A stretch of DNA of 64,000 nucleotides from Bactrocera neohumeralis (taxonomy: Eukaryota; Arthropoda; Insecta; Diptera; Tephritidae), in NCBI RefSeq assembly GCF_024586455.1, contig NC_065921.1, positions 72,993,865 to 73,057,864 on the forward strand. Reading direction: 5' to 3'. The stretch's first letter is position 1. The number at the start of each line of letters is the position of its first letter. The notes beneath the pieces are model-generated. The model searched no databases. It saw nothing but the letters and a program-made list of their open reading frames with translations, and was not told where the DNA came from. Shown here in pieces: positions 33,989 to 44,924 of the stretch. Made by a program: the position numbers and the translations under genes.

Positions 33989-34225
33989 CTACATGGCTAC
34001 ATCTATACTCCAAGCGGCGACCAGCAACTCGCTGCCGTGGGCCGAGGTAAGCTTGATGAAGTTCGCGCTCGGCTTGTAGGGATTCATTGATGACGCTGAA
34101 GTATTAAAAGTTTTATCCTGCCTCTCATCATGCGAGAGCAACTGCCGCAATTGCAATGTGTCGGTTTGCGAGCTGGTGCTTTTGTCGTTGCTGTTGCTGT
34201 AAATATTGTTGTTGTTGTATAGCAT
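33989..34225 (-). CDS. small unrecognised ORF with coding-like codon use
   Basis: A 78-codon minus frame begins with an Asn/Ser-rich segment (MLYNNNNIYSNSNDKSTSSQ) and ends in a less repetitive part (MNPYKPSANFIKLTSAHGSE, LLVAAWSIDVAM). Its second half uses mostly C or G at third positions (for example AAC TTC ATC AAG, GAG TTG CTG GTC GCC), unlike the AT-rich surroundings and typical of real fly genes. ATATTTACAG near the start could be a splice acceptor, so this may be an internal or last exon rather than a whole gene. No family is recognised. The opposite strand shows no better frame. Confidence 0.35.
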   Translation of the reverse strand: MLYNNNNIYSNSNDKSTSSQTDTLQLRQLLSHDERQDKTFNTSASSMNPYKPSANFIKLTSAHGSELLVAAWSIDVAM

Positions 34226-35174
34226 GACGATTATATGCGAAAATCGAATTTAAATTAAGTATTTCTCATTTCCAGTGCAGCGCATTGATGGAAATGAATT
34301 TGCTACTATTCAAGTTTCCGCAGCCTCCGTCTTCGTCTTCGCCTCCGCACACGCTCTCGTTTTGTTTCAGGAAGCAGGCAGGAAAAAGAAAAAAAGAACA
34401 AATACAACAAAATAGTAGATTAACATGAAATCGAAATGAATTTACAAAATTCCTTGGAGATGCGTGTCGTCGACGAAGCAATAATATTGGCGGAGTTGGC
34501 GTTGTAGGGGAGCGCATGTCCTGTCGCAGTCGCTGATTTGCAAATTTTTATTTTTTTCTCTACGCTGCTCTCCCACCAGCACATTGACTCAACAGATAAT
34601 TCGCTTTTAATGGCAATTCATTAGGCGACCGTGTGCTGTGGCAAAAAAGTGCAGAAAAAGTTTTGCGGGCGGTGGGCTTACGTAAGTAATGAACACCCAA
34701 CTCAACCGAATGCCATCGACATGTTCGACAGCTTCCTTCCGCAATTCATGTTTCGTACACAATCCTGAATTCAATTTAATTTCAAGCAATACTCAGCCAC
34801 ACTCATCAACTCATCAGCGTCAGTTCGGGCGTGAAGAAGTTTTTCTTAATTTCTGCCTTCAGCAGCCTCCACTCTCTCACCTTCAGCAGCCTCCTGTCTC
34901 TCACCACCCAGGTGTATCATGCAAAACATATTCGTTTCATAGCGTCGTTTTCAACTTCCACACATTGCATACGCTTTCTTGTTTTCCATTAAGTCATGCA
35001 ATGACAACACTCGATTGCCATGCAGACTGCGTTGGAGGCGAGAAAGCACTGCGTAAGGTTAGGACATGAAGGTGAGCTTTCATAGTTGGTCGCCCGTTTT
35101 GAAGCCGGTTAGTTGGTGCGTTGTCGATTTGCGTTGTCAGTCTAAATCAGATTTAATTATATTTTTACACGCAG
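34226..35174. other. single-copy DNA with possible exons and a 24-bp tandem repeat
   Basis: A 126-codon + frame (34689-35069, His/Ser/Pro-rich) contains two copies of the 24-bp unit starting CTTCAGCAGCCTCC near 34857 and 34881. Two bases past its stop lies GTGAGC, a possible donor after ATGAAG. A minus frame (34517-34266) includes an acidic VCGGEDEDGGCGN segment. Both are plausible UTR or coding exon pieces, neither supported further. Confidence 0.25.
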
Positions 35175-35225
35175 ACAGTACGGCGAGGACGACTGAACTC
35201 CATGCGGACCGACTTCACTGATTAT
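35175..35225 (+). CDS. candidate 51-bp exon with good splice signals
   Basis: A pyrimidine- and T-rich acceptor ending TTTTTACACGCAG at 35174 and a donor GTGAGTT at 35226 bracket 51 bp that contain ATG CGG ACC GAC TTC ACT GAT TAT. If this is the start of translation the protein begins MRTDFTDY. The region is single copy and followed by an A18 tract (35251-35268). No homology is recognised. Confidence 0.22.
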
Positions 35226-35319
35226 GTGAGTTCCAGAGGAAATGCAAAACAAAAAAAAAAAAAAAAAACGTTCTAGCTTTGGAAACACCGTCAGGTAGTA
35301 ATTTTGAGGATTTTTTCCG

Positions 35320-35400
35320 AACTGCCATTCCATCGTCGGATAATTATCCGGGTGCTGCTACATAGACCCAATTGTCGTGAGAAGAGGTCGGAATTTCCTT
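35320..35400 (-). repeat. fragment of the jockey 3' UTR-type repeat
   Basis: Contains CGGGTGCTGCTACATAGACC and CAATTGTCGTGAG, matching the repeat at 47640-47830 in the same sense and 60180-60344 in the opposite sense. Confidence 0.5.
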
Positions 35401-35725
35401 TGTGAAATCTGTATCTTAACGACTGAGAGCAATATAATTTAACAGCTCGATATAGAAGAGCTTTTCGTGCCTCTACAGAACAATCGAATTTAAGGGAGCC
35501 TCGAAAATTATTTGAGAACAATAACTTATGCTGTTTGACTTGCGGACTTGTTAGCGTATATTCAGATAGACGAACTGACCATATTGACGGGCATGGTTAA
35601 ATCGACTCAACTCACCATATCGGCAAATGCTGATGCTCCTAAAGAACGAGTTTCTCAGTTCTTTTAGCGACACCAAGGTGTCCATAAACCATATCTTTCA
35701 AATGGTTCTGCGGAACCTCCAAAAC
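35401..35725. other. unassigned DNA between two repeats
   Basis: No gene or repeat could be supported here. Confidence 0.35.
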
Positions 35726-36200
35726 AACGCCAGAGCGGATAAACCACATTCTCGAGAAGTGACGGGGCGTAAGGATGCCATGTCCAAACGAACATGGAAA
35801 TCGACCTCATCCCTTCAGGCTTGGTAAAAGCTGCAGACGGATCAGCGACCGACGGATCTGTCTTTAGTTTAAACTTTAAAGCATATGTTCAAAAAGGACA
35901 GCGCTCATATTGATGTTGTTGCGGAACACACACTACTGGAGAAGTGAAGTGGTACTGTTAAACACCTCTTAAAGAACGCCAGAGCGGATAAACCACAGTC
36001 TCCAGAAGTGACGTCCAAACGAACATGGAAATGCGATGTCCAAACGAACATGGAAATCGACCTCATCACTTCGGGCTTTGTAAAAGCTGAAGGCGGATCT
36101 TCGACCGACAGATCTGTCTTTAGTCTAGAGCAGCTGTTCTAAGAGGACAGCGGAGATATTGATGGTGTTGCGGAACTCCCACTTCTGAAGCAGATACTGG
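35726..36200. repeat. tandem duplication of ~230 bp
   Basis: Unit A (35726-35943) and unit B (35975-36200) both begin AACGCCAGAGCGGATAAACC and share CGAACATGGAAATCGACCTC, AAAAGCTG, GACGGATC/GACAGATC, TGTCTTTAGT and GATGTTGTTGCGGAAC-like blocks. Unit B contains an inner duplication of GTCCAAACGAACATGGAAAT. Some + frames across both units are open and similar to each other (MEIDLITSGFVKAEGGSSTD in B), suggesting an old coding sequence, possibly retroelement ORF1. Confidence 0.7.
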
Positions 36201-36752
36201 AGAATGAACAAGAATGAGTAGTAGCCGATGCTGTCTTTATACTGGAGCAGTGCATAAGTAGGAACGGCATCCCTAGACGCGGAGTCTACTCCTAGTGGCA
36301 TTACTTCCGGAGCCTTCTATGGAGAGCTCTCAATACACTCTCGTTTCGTATTTAATACACCTTGTTTGGGTTGCATCTGTTGTGAAGCAAGTAGGACAAC
36401 TGAACTCAATTGTTCAGTCAATCTTTCTATGCTTTCCGAAGTTGTCAGTTCTGAACTGATCTCTTCTTTCGGCGAACAAGAATTACACTTCCCTAGTCTG
36501 TAGATTTTGTTTTAGAAACGATGAAATGCTATTGATGACTTTGGTCCAGAAAAGTCACTGGTATCCAAATCCGGTAGTCAAGGACGCTGTTTGCAATAGA
36601 AAAACAATTTGCAATACAAGCAATGCCATTGCTTTGCCATTCTTTGCATTGAGTTTTTGGGGATCTACTGATATCATCTTCCTTAGAGCTCATATGGCCG
36701 TCAGTATGTATGGAAAAAAAACCCCTTAGTTTGTGAGAGAACGGCATGAAAT
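36201..36752. other. unassigned DNA
   Basis: No feature recognised. Confidence 0.4.
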
Positions 36753-36950
36753 TCTGCATACTTCTTTTTCTCACCAAGAACCTGCTCAACTGTCGGAACC
36801 GCCGGTGTCAGACAACTATAGCATATAGCTGTCATACAAACTGAATAACACGGTATCCAGTCTTAGCATGGGAAACTTTTTTATTTGAAGACATATCTTC
36901 ACAAAATCTGGCATGGTTTACTGACCAAAGAAACGGTACAATCTCCGAAA
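36753..36950. repeat. single unit of the ~154-bp array element
   Basis: CTCACCAAGAA, GTCGGAACCG, CAACTATAGCATATAGCTG and CATACAAACTGAA follow in the same order as at 25860-25935, then one GGAAACTTTT-TATTTG block. An isolated, truncated copy. Confidence 0.75.
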
Positions 36951-37040
36951 AACTGTTGAGATAGAATCACTATTGACAAATTGGAAGCACCCGGAAATTG
37001 GTAATTAAAATGAGTAGTGAGTAAATAATCTGTCTCTCTT

Positions 37041-37445
37041 TGACGACCTTCGACCTCTTTAATATGATGAAAATATAAAAAAGTGAAAGATATGTTGCTC
37101 GAAAATCGTCAGGGAAGTGTTACAGAGATGGCAATAGAGCTCGACATCTCTTGTAGGTCCGTTTGATTGATTTTGGTAGATATTTTGGGTATGAAACGCG
37201 GTTTTGCTTAACTCGGCCCCATAAAATTGAAAAGCGTGCCGTGAACCAATCTCCTTGGACAAGCTTGATCGTGCGAAATCCGATCCCACATTCATGGAGA
37301 GCATTAAAACTGCCGATGAGACATGGTTTTATGATTTTGACATGCAAACTTGTCAACAATCATCGGAATGGAATCAGTTTTCAGTCGACCGAAGAAATAA
37401 AACAGAGTTCGCCGAAGGAGCTAAAGGCTATCTCTAGAACCGAAC
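37041..37445 (+). mobile_element. mariner (mellifera-like), internally deleted
   Basis: N-terminal and first catalytic regions are readable: RPSTSLI-like start, KVKDMLLENRQGSVTEMAIE, ILVDILGMKRGFA, then ADETWFYDFDMQTCQQSSEW with the first catalytic Asp intact. At about 37372 it jumps to the block FQSTEEIKQSSPKELKAIS near the C-terminus. The second and third catalytic residues are deleted. The closest relative in the window is 3022-3965. Confidence 0.8.
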
Positions 37446-38331
37446 TGGAACCGAATTTAACGTTTTTTCTTGTTCTAATTGTCACTTTGAGTTTACTTAC
37501 TTTTCTCGTTTGCATTTCTAAACTGAAGAGAGAGAGTAATCTCTTAAAGTAAGTGAACTCAAAATGACATATTTTAAAATGGCATAAATTCCAACATAAC
37601 ATATTTAACTTCCTCTTCATCTGCTATATATCAAAATAATAAATTTATTAAGTTTAAATTATTTTCCATGGCAAACAAAAATTCTTGTTGCTAGAATTAA
37701 AACCACAAAATTTCTTTATCTCAAGAGCGTGCACCGAGTCAAGCCACTGGCCAGCCAACAAACCAGCCAGCAACCAACCAAGGCATCTACGAACCACTCA
37801 ACGAAGAAAAGAAGTTAAGAATTTATTCTAAAACAAAACTAATTCCGAAGAAAATAATTTCCTATATTTGATTTACAGTCTAACGGCTAAGATGCAAAGG
37901 CCAAGAATAGATTTGAGATGACTAGCGGTGGGGCATAAAAAGGATAATACGACCAGTAGTGGAAAATGAACCTAAAAGACACTGCCAAGCTGAGCTAAGA
38001 AATGCCATGCAAGACGACAGCGGCGGCAAGAGAATTCTTGATAGAGCAATAATATTCATAATATAAAAGAAAATTTGCAGAATTTTTGTTTACCAGCAGT
38101 AAAGAGCAGCATAATTGTGCAAAATTAACGAGTGGTTCGAGTGGAGTGCATAAACCGCAAGTTGCGATGAGGAAATAAATGAACGAAAGGACACTCGTGC
38201 AAAGTAAGAAACAAACAACGAAGTGAGCAGTCACTTGAAGGCGCTGCAACCGAGTGAGTAGATTTGTGTCCGCATAAATATTTTCCATAACCGAGGAGCT
38301 TTAACGAGTGGTGTAGGTACGAGTATATTGC
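37446..38331. other. single-copy DNA, leader-like in its second half
   Basis: From about 37690 the sequence is A-rich with CCAGCCAACAAACCAGCCAG-type repeats, as in many fly 5' leaders. No coding frame is credible. Confidence 0.3.
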
Positions 38332-38528
38332 ATGGGAAACGGGCCAAGCATAAAGCGGTCAACGGGCACAACCATTGACCAACAATACAACAATCGGTTC
38401 GGAAGCAAAGAGCCGGACAGCAAAGCATTCATTTAATTCGTAGTAATGTCCTGGCTATGGCATAATAACGAGGAATCTAAAATAAATTCAAAACAAAAGC
38501 GAACAAAAATTTATTTATTATGAAAATG
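38332..38528 (+). other. candidate 5' leader exon with short ORF and consensus donor
   Basis: A 34-codon frame at 38332-38436 begins MGNGPS, which fits the N-myristoylation pattern of Gly2 with Ser6. Downstream at 38520 ATG AAA ATG is followed by a consensus donor GTAAGC (38529-38534). The simplest reading is a 5' exon carrying an upstream ORF, with the main coding sequence starting at the exon end. It could equally be chance. No homology is recognised. Confidence 0.2.
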
Positions 38529-38744
38529 GTAAGCAAATTAAAAGTTGAAATTAAAGGAATGAGTTGGAAATCTTTCGCATTGAGCTGTGCATTGCTTTGC
38601 TGGTTAATGGAATGCTGATGAAACTTAGGTTAGGCTAGGTTAATTTTAGAAATGTTAAAGCTGATTGGCATTTTGTAGATAAGCAAAGTTTATAACTCAA
38701 AAGAAATGTCGCTGAAAGAAAATCGATGAGACGGATCCGCTATA

Positions 38745-40442
38745 GTGGGTATATGGTCGCCGGAAATCCTCTTAGTTGAATCCTCGTCGACGATGTCGAC
38801 TACATGCGTCAATGGACGAAGCTGCCAACACCGTTACGGCTTGGAACCTGAGATAGTTTCTACAGCAAGTCTGTACGGTGCGGTCAGTCGGCGTATAGCT
38901 AAGGCGGGATATATGTATATCCATCGTTCTTCTGCTGATAACCTCGCATTTGACACTGGCGGAGGGGGATATAGAGTTACCCCTGTCATTGCCAATGCTG
39001 TATCTAGTGGTAGGTATTAAATGCTATTGGTAGAGATTCCATTAAAATAAAACTCAATATGGAGGAAAATCAAAGAAAAAAGCGCGATTGGATATTGACC
39101 CGAACGTCGGTGGAAGAAGTGGTTGGTACGATACGTACCTGCAGGCACCGTAAGTCTACTTGCTGTGTCGTCAGCGGTCATATCTCTGCTGTGAAGGAAG
39201 CAGTTCATAGCGGTGGCAATGCTACTGCCAAAAACGCTTTAGACCGCAGAGATGCCACAATTCTTGAAGACACGGACCTCGAAAGCGTTGGAAGCGTGAA
39301 CAAGATCGACGAGGAAGCTTTGTTCCGATCTCCCGGGGATGCCAAGATTGTTGGTTCAGTAAAAAAAGTCTAGGCCACTCATGGAAAAAGCCAGTAAAGG
39401 GGGTGAAAGCAAAAATTACTACTTACAAAACGTCGGTCAAAGTCCATGAAAGACTTAGCTGCAAATCCAATCAAACCCAACCGACTGAAGAAGGGGGATT
39501 TTGACTTAGGCCAAGAGAAAAATGAAGAAAGACTGACTACGGCTTCGCAACCGCAACTCTCAGATTAAATAGGGAAGTGCTGCTAAAAGACTGCTAATCG
39601 CTGAAACTGAAACAGCGGGGTGAACTAAAGACGAAGCGAAAGAACGAAGCTGTAATGCTTAGTGTCAGGATAGATCAAGAAATCCTCCACTTCCAGCGTT
39701 GCAACAACGGCCAGCAAGATAGCTAAAAAGAACTTTATTGTGGAGCTGATTGTCTGGAGCAACCCCTTGTGGCAGATCATACAGGAGCAGTGGAACTGAA
39801 GCTACTAAATACGTTCTTCGCGAAATTGGATAGAAGCCCGATCATGCCTATATCAACTGTTAGTGGTGCGGAATAACTGAATGCAGTCAAAATCCTTAAA
39901 TGTAAGGACGACCTCTTGCTTTTATTGGTAAACGAAGCTGTGGTGGAGCCTGAAGGCCTATGGGAGAGGATGGTCTTAGAGATAGTGGACCGGAGCTGTA
40001 ACCTTTCCATCCGAAAGTGAAGATGCTCATAACTCGCACGAAAAACAGGGGGATGCACTGCGACTCCTTAAAAGGCGGAATACTGATGTGCCGACAGAAG
40101 ATTGGAGGATGTTGAAGATCACAAACTAGGTCAAGTAGGATAGTAGCCAGAACTATATTTTCCAAATAAACAAATCGACCGATGATATTTTGTACACTAG
40201 GGTCCAAAAAACTGGCATGGGTACGTGTACCGGAGGATGCACTGCGACTCCTTAAAAAGCAGAATACTGATGTGCCTGACGGCAGATTGGAGGTTGTTGA
40301 AGGTCGCAAACTCGGTCGAGGAGGTAGCCAGAACTATATCCTCCAAATAAACAAGCCGGGCGCGGACATTTTGTACCGTAGGTTCGTAAAACTGGTATGG
40401 GTACGTGTACCTTTGACTCAAAAAGTGCAACTCGGCCGATAA
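38745..40442 (+). mobile_element. probable non-LTR retrotransposon ORF1 (gag-like) with tandem duplication
   Basis: Open pieces on the + strand: 38745-39020, 39059-39373 (WILTRTSVEEVVGTIRTCRH, DLESVGSVNKIDEEALFRSP), a stretch with RLSCKSNQTQ near 39458, then 40182-40442 (LRLLKKQNTDVPDGRLEVVE, YILQINKPGADILYRRFVKL). The RLSCKSNQT segment is shared with 44451-44790. I assign it to the ORF1 of an I/R1-like element from memory of similar proteins in fruit flies; no zinc knuckle is visible. Frames are broken between pieces. Confidence 0.5.
40050..40410. repeat. ~180-bp tandem duplication inside ORF1
   Basis: Unit 1 (40050-40230) and unit 2 (40234-40410) both start GGATGCACTGCGACTCCTTA and both end in GGGTACGTGTACC. 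Unit 1 has more stops; the frame passes from the end of unit 1 (KLAWVRVPEDALRLL) into unit 2 without a break. Confidence 0.85.
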
Positions 40443-42734
40443 CAACGTAAACACGCTGGAGAAGCGAGCGGTCGATAAGGATTTAAGAGAGATCTTGGAG
40501 GCCACCTTCCCGCCAAATGTTTTCCACCTCAACTTCTTATGCAGAATATTATCCAAGCGGTGTTTGGTGCTTGTGCCTTCTCTTCTCTTCCAGTAGTAGT
40601 AGGCAGAGCACTTTCTCAATTTATTTGAAGGAATCACTGGTCGTCTAACTCGAGTCTTTTGTTTTGGGTAATATTGGCTAGCACATTTCAGCGTCTTTGA
40701 TAGACTGCCAACTCTGCAGAGATCAAGAGAAAGAAAAAAGAAGCTTGTTCGAAAAAAATAGCGTTACTTTATAAATTTCCGAGTTTCCTTCTAGTTCTAG
40801 CAACGGACAAATAGACGTCTGCGACATGCTACTGAGCGCTTTACTTTAAGGCGCGAGAGAGTTTCAAATATATTTTTTTCATTTCGTACGCATTGTTTCA
40901 ACTCACCACACCACATTACAACAACAAATGCAGTTAGGAAGCAATGCATAATTCCTCCTAGCTGCCACCAGCGAGCGCCAAAGGTGAAGCGGAAGCCTTG
41001 CAACAATCAGCATAAGGATACACCGAAAAAATGAAAGAAATAAAAGAAAAAAGGCATTACATTTGCTTGAGTGCACCTTTTTAAGTAGCAAGCAACAACA
41101 GCAGCAACAACGCAGAGCAGCAGCAGCAGCGTCAGCGCCAGACCAACGGACCGAGCGACCCACTGCTTTGCTGACAGCGGAAAATAAAATCAGCATCTTT
41201 ACCTATGTCTTTTTGACTATTTTCCATGTGTTGTTCTCACTCCTCTCTATATTACGATATTTGCTCAGCTATTTGTGAATTTCGGCTTTGGCAAAAATAT
41301 TTCAGCAGATTAATTTATATGTATGATAGGTAGGTAGGTACTCAGTGAGACGGAGCTGGCGGCAAGTGAGATTTACAAAGTGAAAATTAGCCTACCTTCC
41401 AGACATAGCCGAAGGAATACTAAGCCTATGCTGGCAATAGTATGCTGTAGGGAACATATATTTATAAGCAAAGGTTTGAGGTTATGCCCAAAAATTTGCC
41501 GACTGCCGACTCAAGTATTTGTTCTGAGCTTTCACCAGCTGGTGTGTGTGGATATCGCAAACTCAAGGCTCGATAGCCATGCTGGCGTGAAAGGGCGTGT
41601 AGACGTCTGCCGAGTCCCGGCAAGGCAGTAGTTATGCCTCGGTTGTATATATATGTATGCAGACTTGAGTTGCTTATGCTGTCTTGCAATCGTAAGCGGT
41701 CACATCCTTGCGCAGTGGCAATAGCAACTTTCTTTCGCCGTCGCTGAAGCGGTTTGTCTGCGAAGGCGATTTAGCAAATTAAAAGGTTTTTAATGCATGG
41801 TGAGCCGATTTCATTACTTTTGGTGTGTGTTTATTTCATAATTTTCACCGTTTTTTTGGTTGCCAGCTACAGCGCTTGACTCCACTCTCCTCCCCTTCAA
41901 AACTCCTTCTGCTTAAAAAGCAAAGCCAAAGTCGCCTGTGCGTTGTGTTCGAGGCGGTGTTGCATGCAGCAACGATTATTCGCCGAATTGTTGGTGTGGT
42001 GCAACCGAGCTGCCGTTGAAGGTGAGAAATTTATGAGCTACACCGGATATGAAAAATATATTAATTGTGCGATAAATTGAGAAATATTTTTCATACCGTT
42101 ATTTATGGAATGCTGTATGTTTACACGGTTGCTTCGGCTCGAGCCAAGATGCTGCAATGTTTGCTGTTGAAATTCGTAGACATGTAAAGTGAATTGGTCT
42201 GGATTGTTTTTAATGGATTTCAGTGGGGTTGATAAAGTGTTGAGCAAATATTTAATTGAAGGAGAAAAGTAAAAATTTAATTTAAATTAATTTTTTTCAA
42301 TTCTTTTAAAGGACTAATATGTGCATTTGTAAGTGTGGGTACTGCTTCAAAATTTTGTGGGAACGGAGTAGATTTAAGTTTTTTTTTAAATCATACTCGA
42401 AGGTTGGTTGGTAGAAAAGCAAGTTGTAGGTACACCAGATTCCACTCTATTGTCCAATACCTTTTAAGTTGGAATGTTGGGAGCTGTGGAGCATAAGCCG
42501 TTTCAATTGACTGAGTGATGAGCATTCGCAAAGGTAATGTTCTAGCGTCTCATATTTCCACGCACGTGCTCTGCATTCAGCAGATTCCAGGGCAAGTGTA
42601 GGTACCATATCTCTGAAGGCCAGACCTTAAAGATAGATGCCTTGCGTTAATGCCTGTAATGTTACTTGGTTTCCTCTTACCTGAAAGTGGAAGCTTTTCA
42701 TCTGCCGCCATCAAATCTGATCTAAAGTACTTTT
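40443..42734. other. mixed intergenic DNA with a CAG/CAA tract
   Basis: The interval 40890-41180 is GC-richer and single copy, with a CAACAGCAGCAACAA/CAGCAG tract at about 41090-41130. Frames up to 97 codons are driven by that tract. The interval 42560-42735 looks like diverged transposon sequence I cannot assign. A short GTAGGTAGGTAG run lies near 41329-41340. Confidence 0.3.
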
Positions 42735-43075
42735 CTGGTATGCCTTGGTTGCGTCGCATCTTCGACCACTGATTACATGGAACGAAAACGTTGAAACCAT
42801 CGTTGTGCGGTGGAAATGGAACTGATGGCCCATAGAACTGCGACAAATTTTATTGGCGTAGTTGAGATGCATTTTTGCCTTTATCGTAGTAGTACCGTAA
42901 AATATGCCATATTTTCTGTTTATTTTGCTCCATGTTTGCGACGCTATAACTCACGAACGACCAGGTGAAACGACAATCAATCAATCACGTGTTATCGAAA
43001 TGAGCTTTCCGAAAAGACTATAGCTGTTGACCCGATGCGACCAATGAAAACTAGAACTACGCGATTATATGCTTC
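42735..43075 (-). mobile_element. mariner (cecropia-like) 5' part, decayed copy
   Basis: Closely resembles the central and right part of the 548-bp element at 9548-10095, including TTTATCGTAGTAGTAC, ATTTTGCTCCATGTTTGCG (start of the transposase, minus strand) and AACTAGAACTACGCG. Both terminal repeats are lost and the N-terminal reading frame is broken. Confidence 0.8.
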
Positions 43076-43209
43076 CCAAATTTCATTCGACTGGAAGCGA
43101 GTCGGTTTACCGATGTCCTCTTGTCTTCTTGCGTTGTACCTATGCAGATCCAGTGAGTTCAGCAAGCGCTAGCTAACAATCAGAACCTGTACGACTGCGA
43201 TATCTTGGT

Positions 43210-43545
43210 CCATAGGGAATCGTAAAAGACCTTTCGAAACTACGCGCTCTTAGTAAAGTCGATCTCGCCGCAATTGTAGGTGATCTGACTGATTCAATGG
43301 AATCATCTTTACACTATCACCCGCCGTTTGCCAGAGTATGAAATATTCGGTACAAACCTTTGGCAAACCTAGCGAAATGGCTGATTGATATTAACTAGGC
43401 TTACTAAATTTGCTTCGTCGATCTATGAAGATCTGGAGATAAACTTTTAGAAGTTTATGGTGGAGGAATATCTATCCAAGTGGTGTCCATTGACTTTTTG
43501 ATCAACCCTACGACCGAACCCAACCTAACTTGACGTTATTACTTT
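43210..43545 (+). mobile_element. I/R1-like ORF2 C-terminal scrap with AACCTAAC tail
   Basis: LSKVDLAAIVGDLTD matches the post-RNase H block LSKVNFATIGGVSTGHYPIG of the copy at 59510-59770. The end near 43528 reads CCCAACCTAACTTG, a tail type that recurs after other copies of this family. Confidence 0.4.
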
Positions 43546-44024
43546 GGTTGGATGAAATTTTCAAGCTCTCTTGGAATCGGAGATGCATTATTTTGCATTG
43601 ATAACAAAGTTGTGCGAGATTGTCGTTTATGTGAGGGGTTGCCAACTGAATGCAGATCTTGCTATGTTATGTGTGGTCTTTTCAAACTGCAAAGTAGTCG
43701 GACATTCTTCTTCTTCTTCTAGATATTTCGACTTGTCCTCGTTTACATACAGATCTATACGCTTCGCTCCTTAACCAGTCTGGAGTCGGACATTCGCTCT
43801 GTGTAAAGTGAGTTCCACTAGGGTGTAAAATCGACAATTTGAGTATCTTCACATGCAAGGAATAGCAAGAGAGCACAGTTACTTAGTTGTGGTAGCTATA
43901 ATAGTTTGCATCAGGTGTCATGAAAAGGAAAATCCCTCCACAGCGCCTTTTATATAGGGTCTTGGTAAATTTGTTAGAACTAAAATTGCATTCACATGCA
44001 CCAAACTCTTCGTATCTGTAACTT

Positions 44025-44150
44025 AAGGATTTTCACTTGTTCTTGAACCTCAAACGAATACTTGCTGGAAATAGATTTAGAGATAAAGAAGATGTGATCC
44101 CCGAGACTAAGTTTTATATTAAAGCCAAAAGCTATAAGGCCAGAAGCAGT
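44025..44150 (+). mobile_element. mariner (irritans-like) C-terminal fragment
   Basis: Reads LFLNLKRILAGNRFRDKEDV then IPETKFYIKAKSYKA, against the family pattern LKRMLAGKKFxSNEEVIAETEAYFEAKDKSYYK. Nothing else of this copy is visible. Confidence 0.75.
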
Positions 44151-44450
44151 CGTCCTATACAAATATTTTCGAAACTAACAATTAGGCTCCTTTTTGGTGA
44201 TTACATATTCCTAAGATTTTAACACGAAGTCGTAAGAACTTAAAATTCCTGCATTTCATAGCTGGCGTGGGGTTTCTTAGTAAGTTATTTCCGCAGTATA
44301 TTGCGGAAAATGCGATCAGTTCAAATAATTAGAAGCAATGCTAAGGATTTGCTTAGGTTAGATGTTTGATCACTGGCTAAAGCGGGAAATTTGAGGAGGA
44401 AGTGTGAAGATGATTCTATCTCAACTACTTCCAAATAGCTGTTTCAGTAA

Positions 44451-44790
44451 AAAACGTCTAGGCCGCCAATGACAAAACTCAGTACGGCGAGATGAAGGCG
44501 GAAGCTACTTACAAAGCGGCGGTCAATGTCCATAAAAGACTTAGCTGCAAGTCCAACCAAACGAAGCAAAATGAAGAAAGGTTGATTTGGGCTCATTCTC
44601 TGAACGAGGAGGGAATCGCGGCCAAAAGACAGCTATCCGCTGAAAGCGAAACAGCGGGACGAATTGAAAGGACAAAGCTTTAAAGCTAAATTTCAGGTTT
44701 GATTAAGAAAAGCTCCATTCCCAGCCTACCAACAACTGCCAGCAACATAGCTAAGAGGAACCGCAGCAAGCCCCTGTTTCTTCTTCCAAA
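44451..44790 (+). mobile_element. probable non-LTR ORF1 fragment
   Basis: An open 63-codon frame (44492-44683) reads MKAEATYKAAVNVHKRLSCK, SNQTKQNEERLIWAH and RQLSAESETAGRIERTKL. It shares RLSCKSNQT and the later ETETAG-type segment with 38745-40442, so it is a second, better preserved copy of that part of ORF1. Confidence 0.5.
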
Positions 44791-44924
44791 CAGCTAACAC
44801 AACTGGCATACTGTAAAATTGTAAACTTTACTGCATGAATTCCGAACGGACAGTGTCCAGTAAGAACTTCTAAAACCACTGAAAGATGTACTTTGCTGAA
44901 AGCGAAGAGTTCCCTGGCCTTTCT

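Noticed and set aside
40882..41280. Gln-rich and Ala-rich frames on + and Cys-rich frame on -
   Set aside because: All are translations of the same CAG/CAA tract in different phases; none extends into non-repetitive coding sequence.
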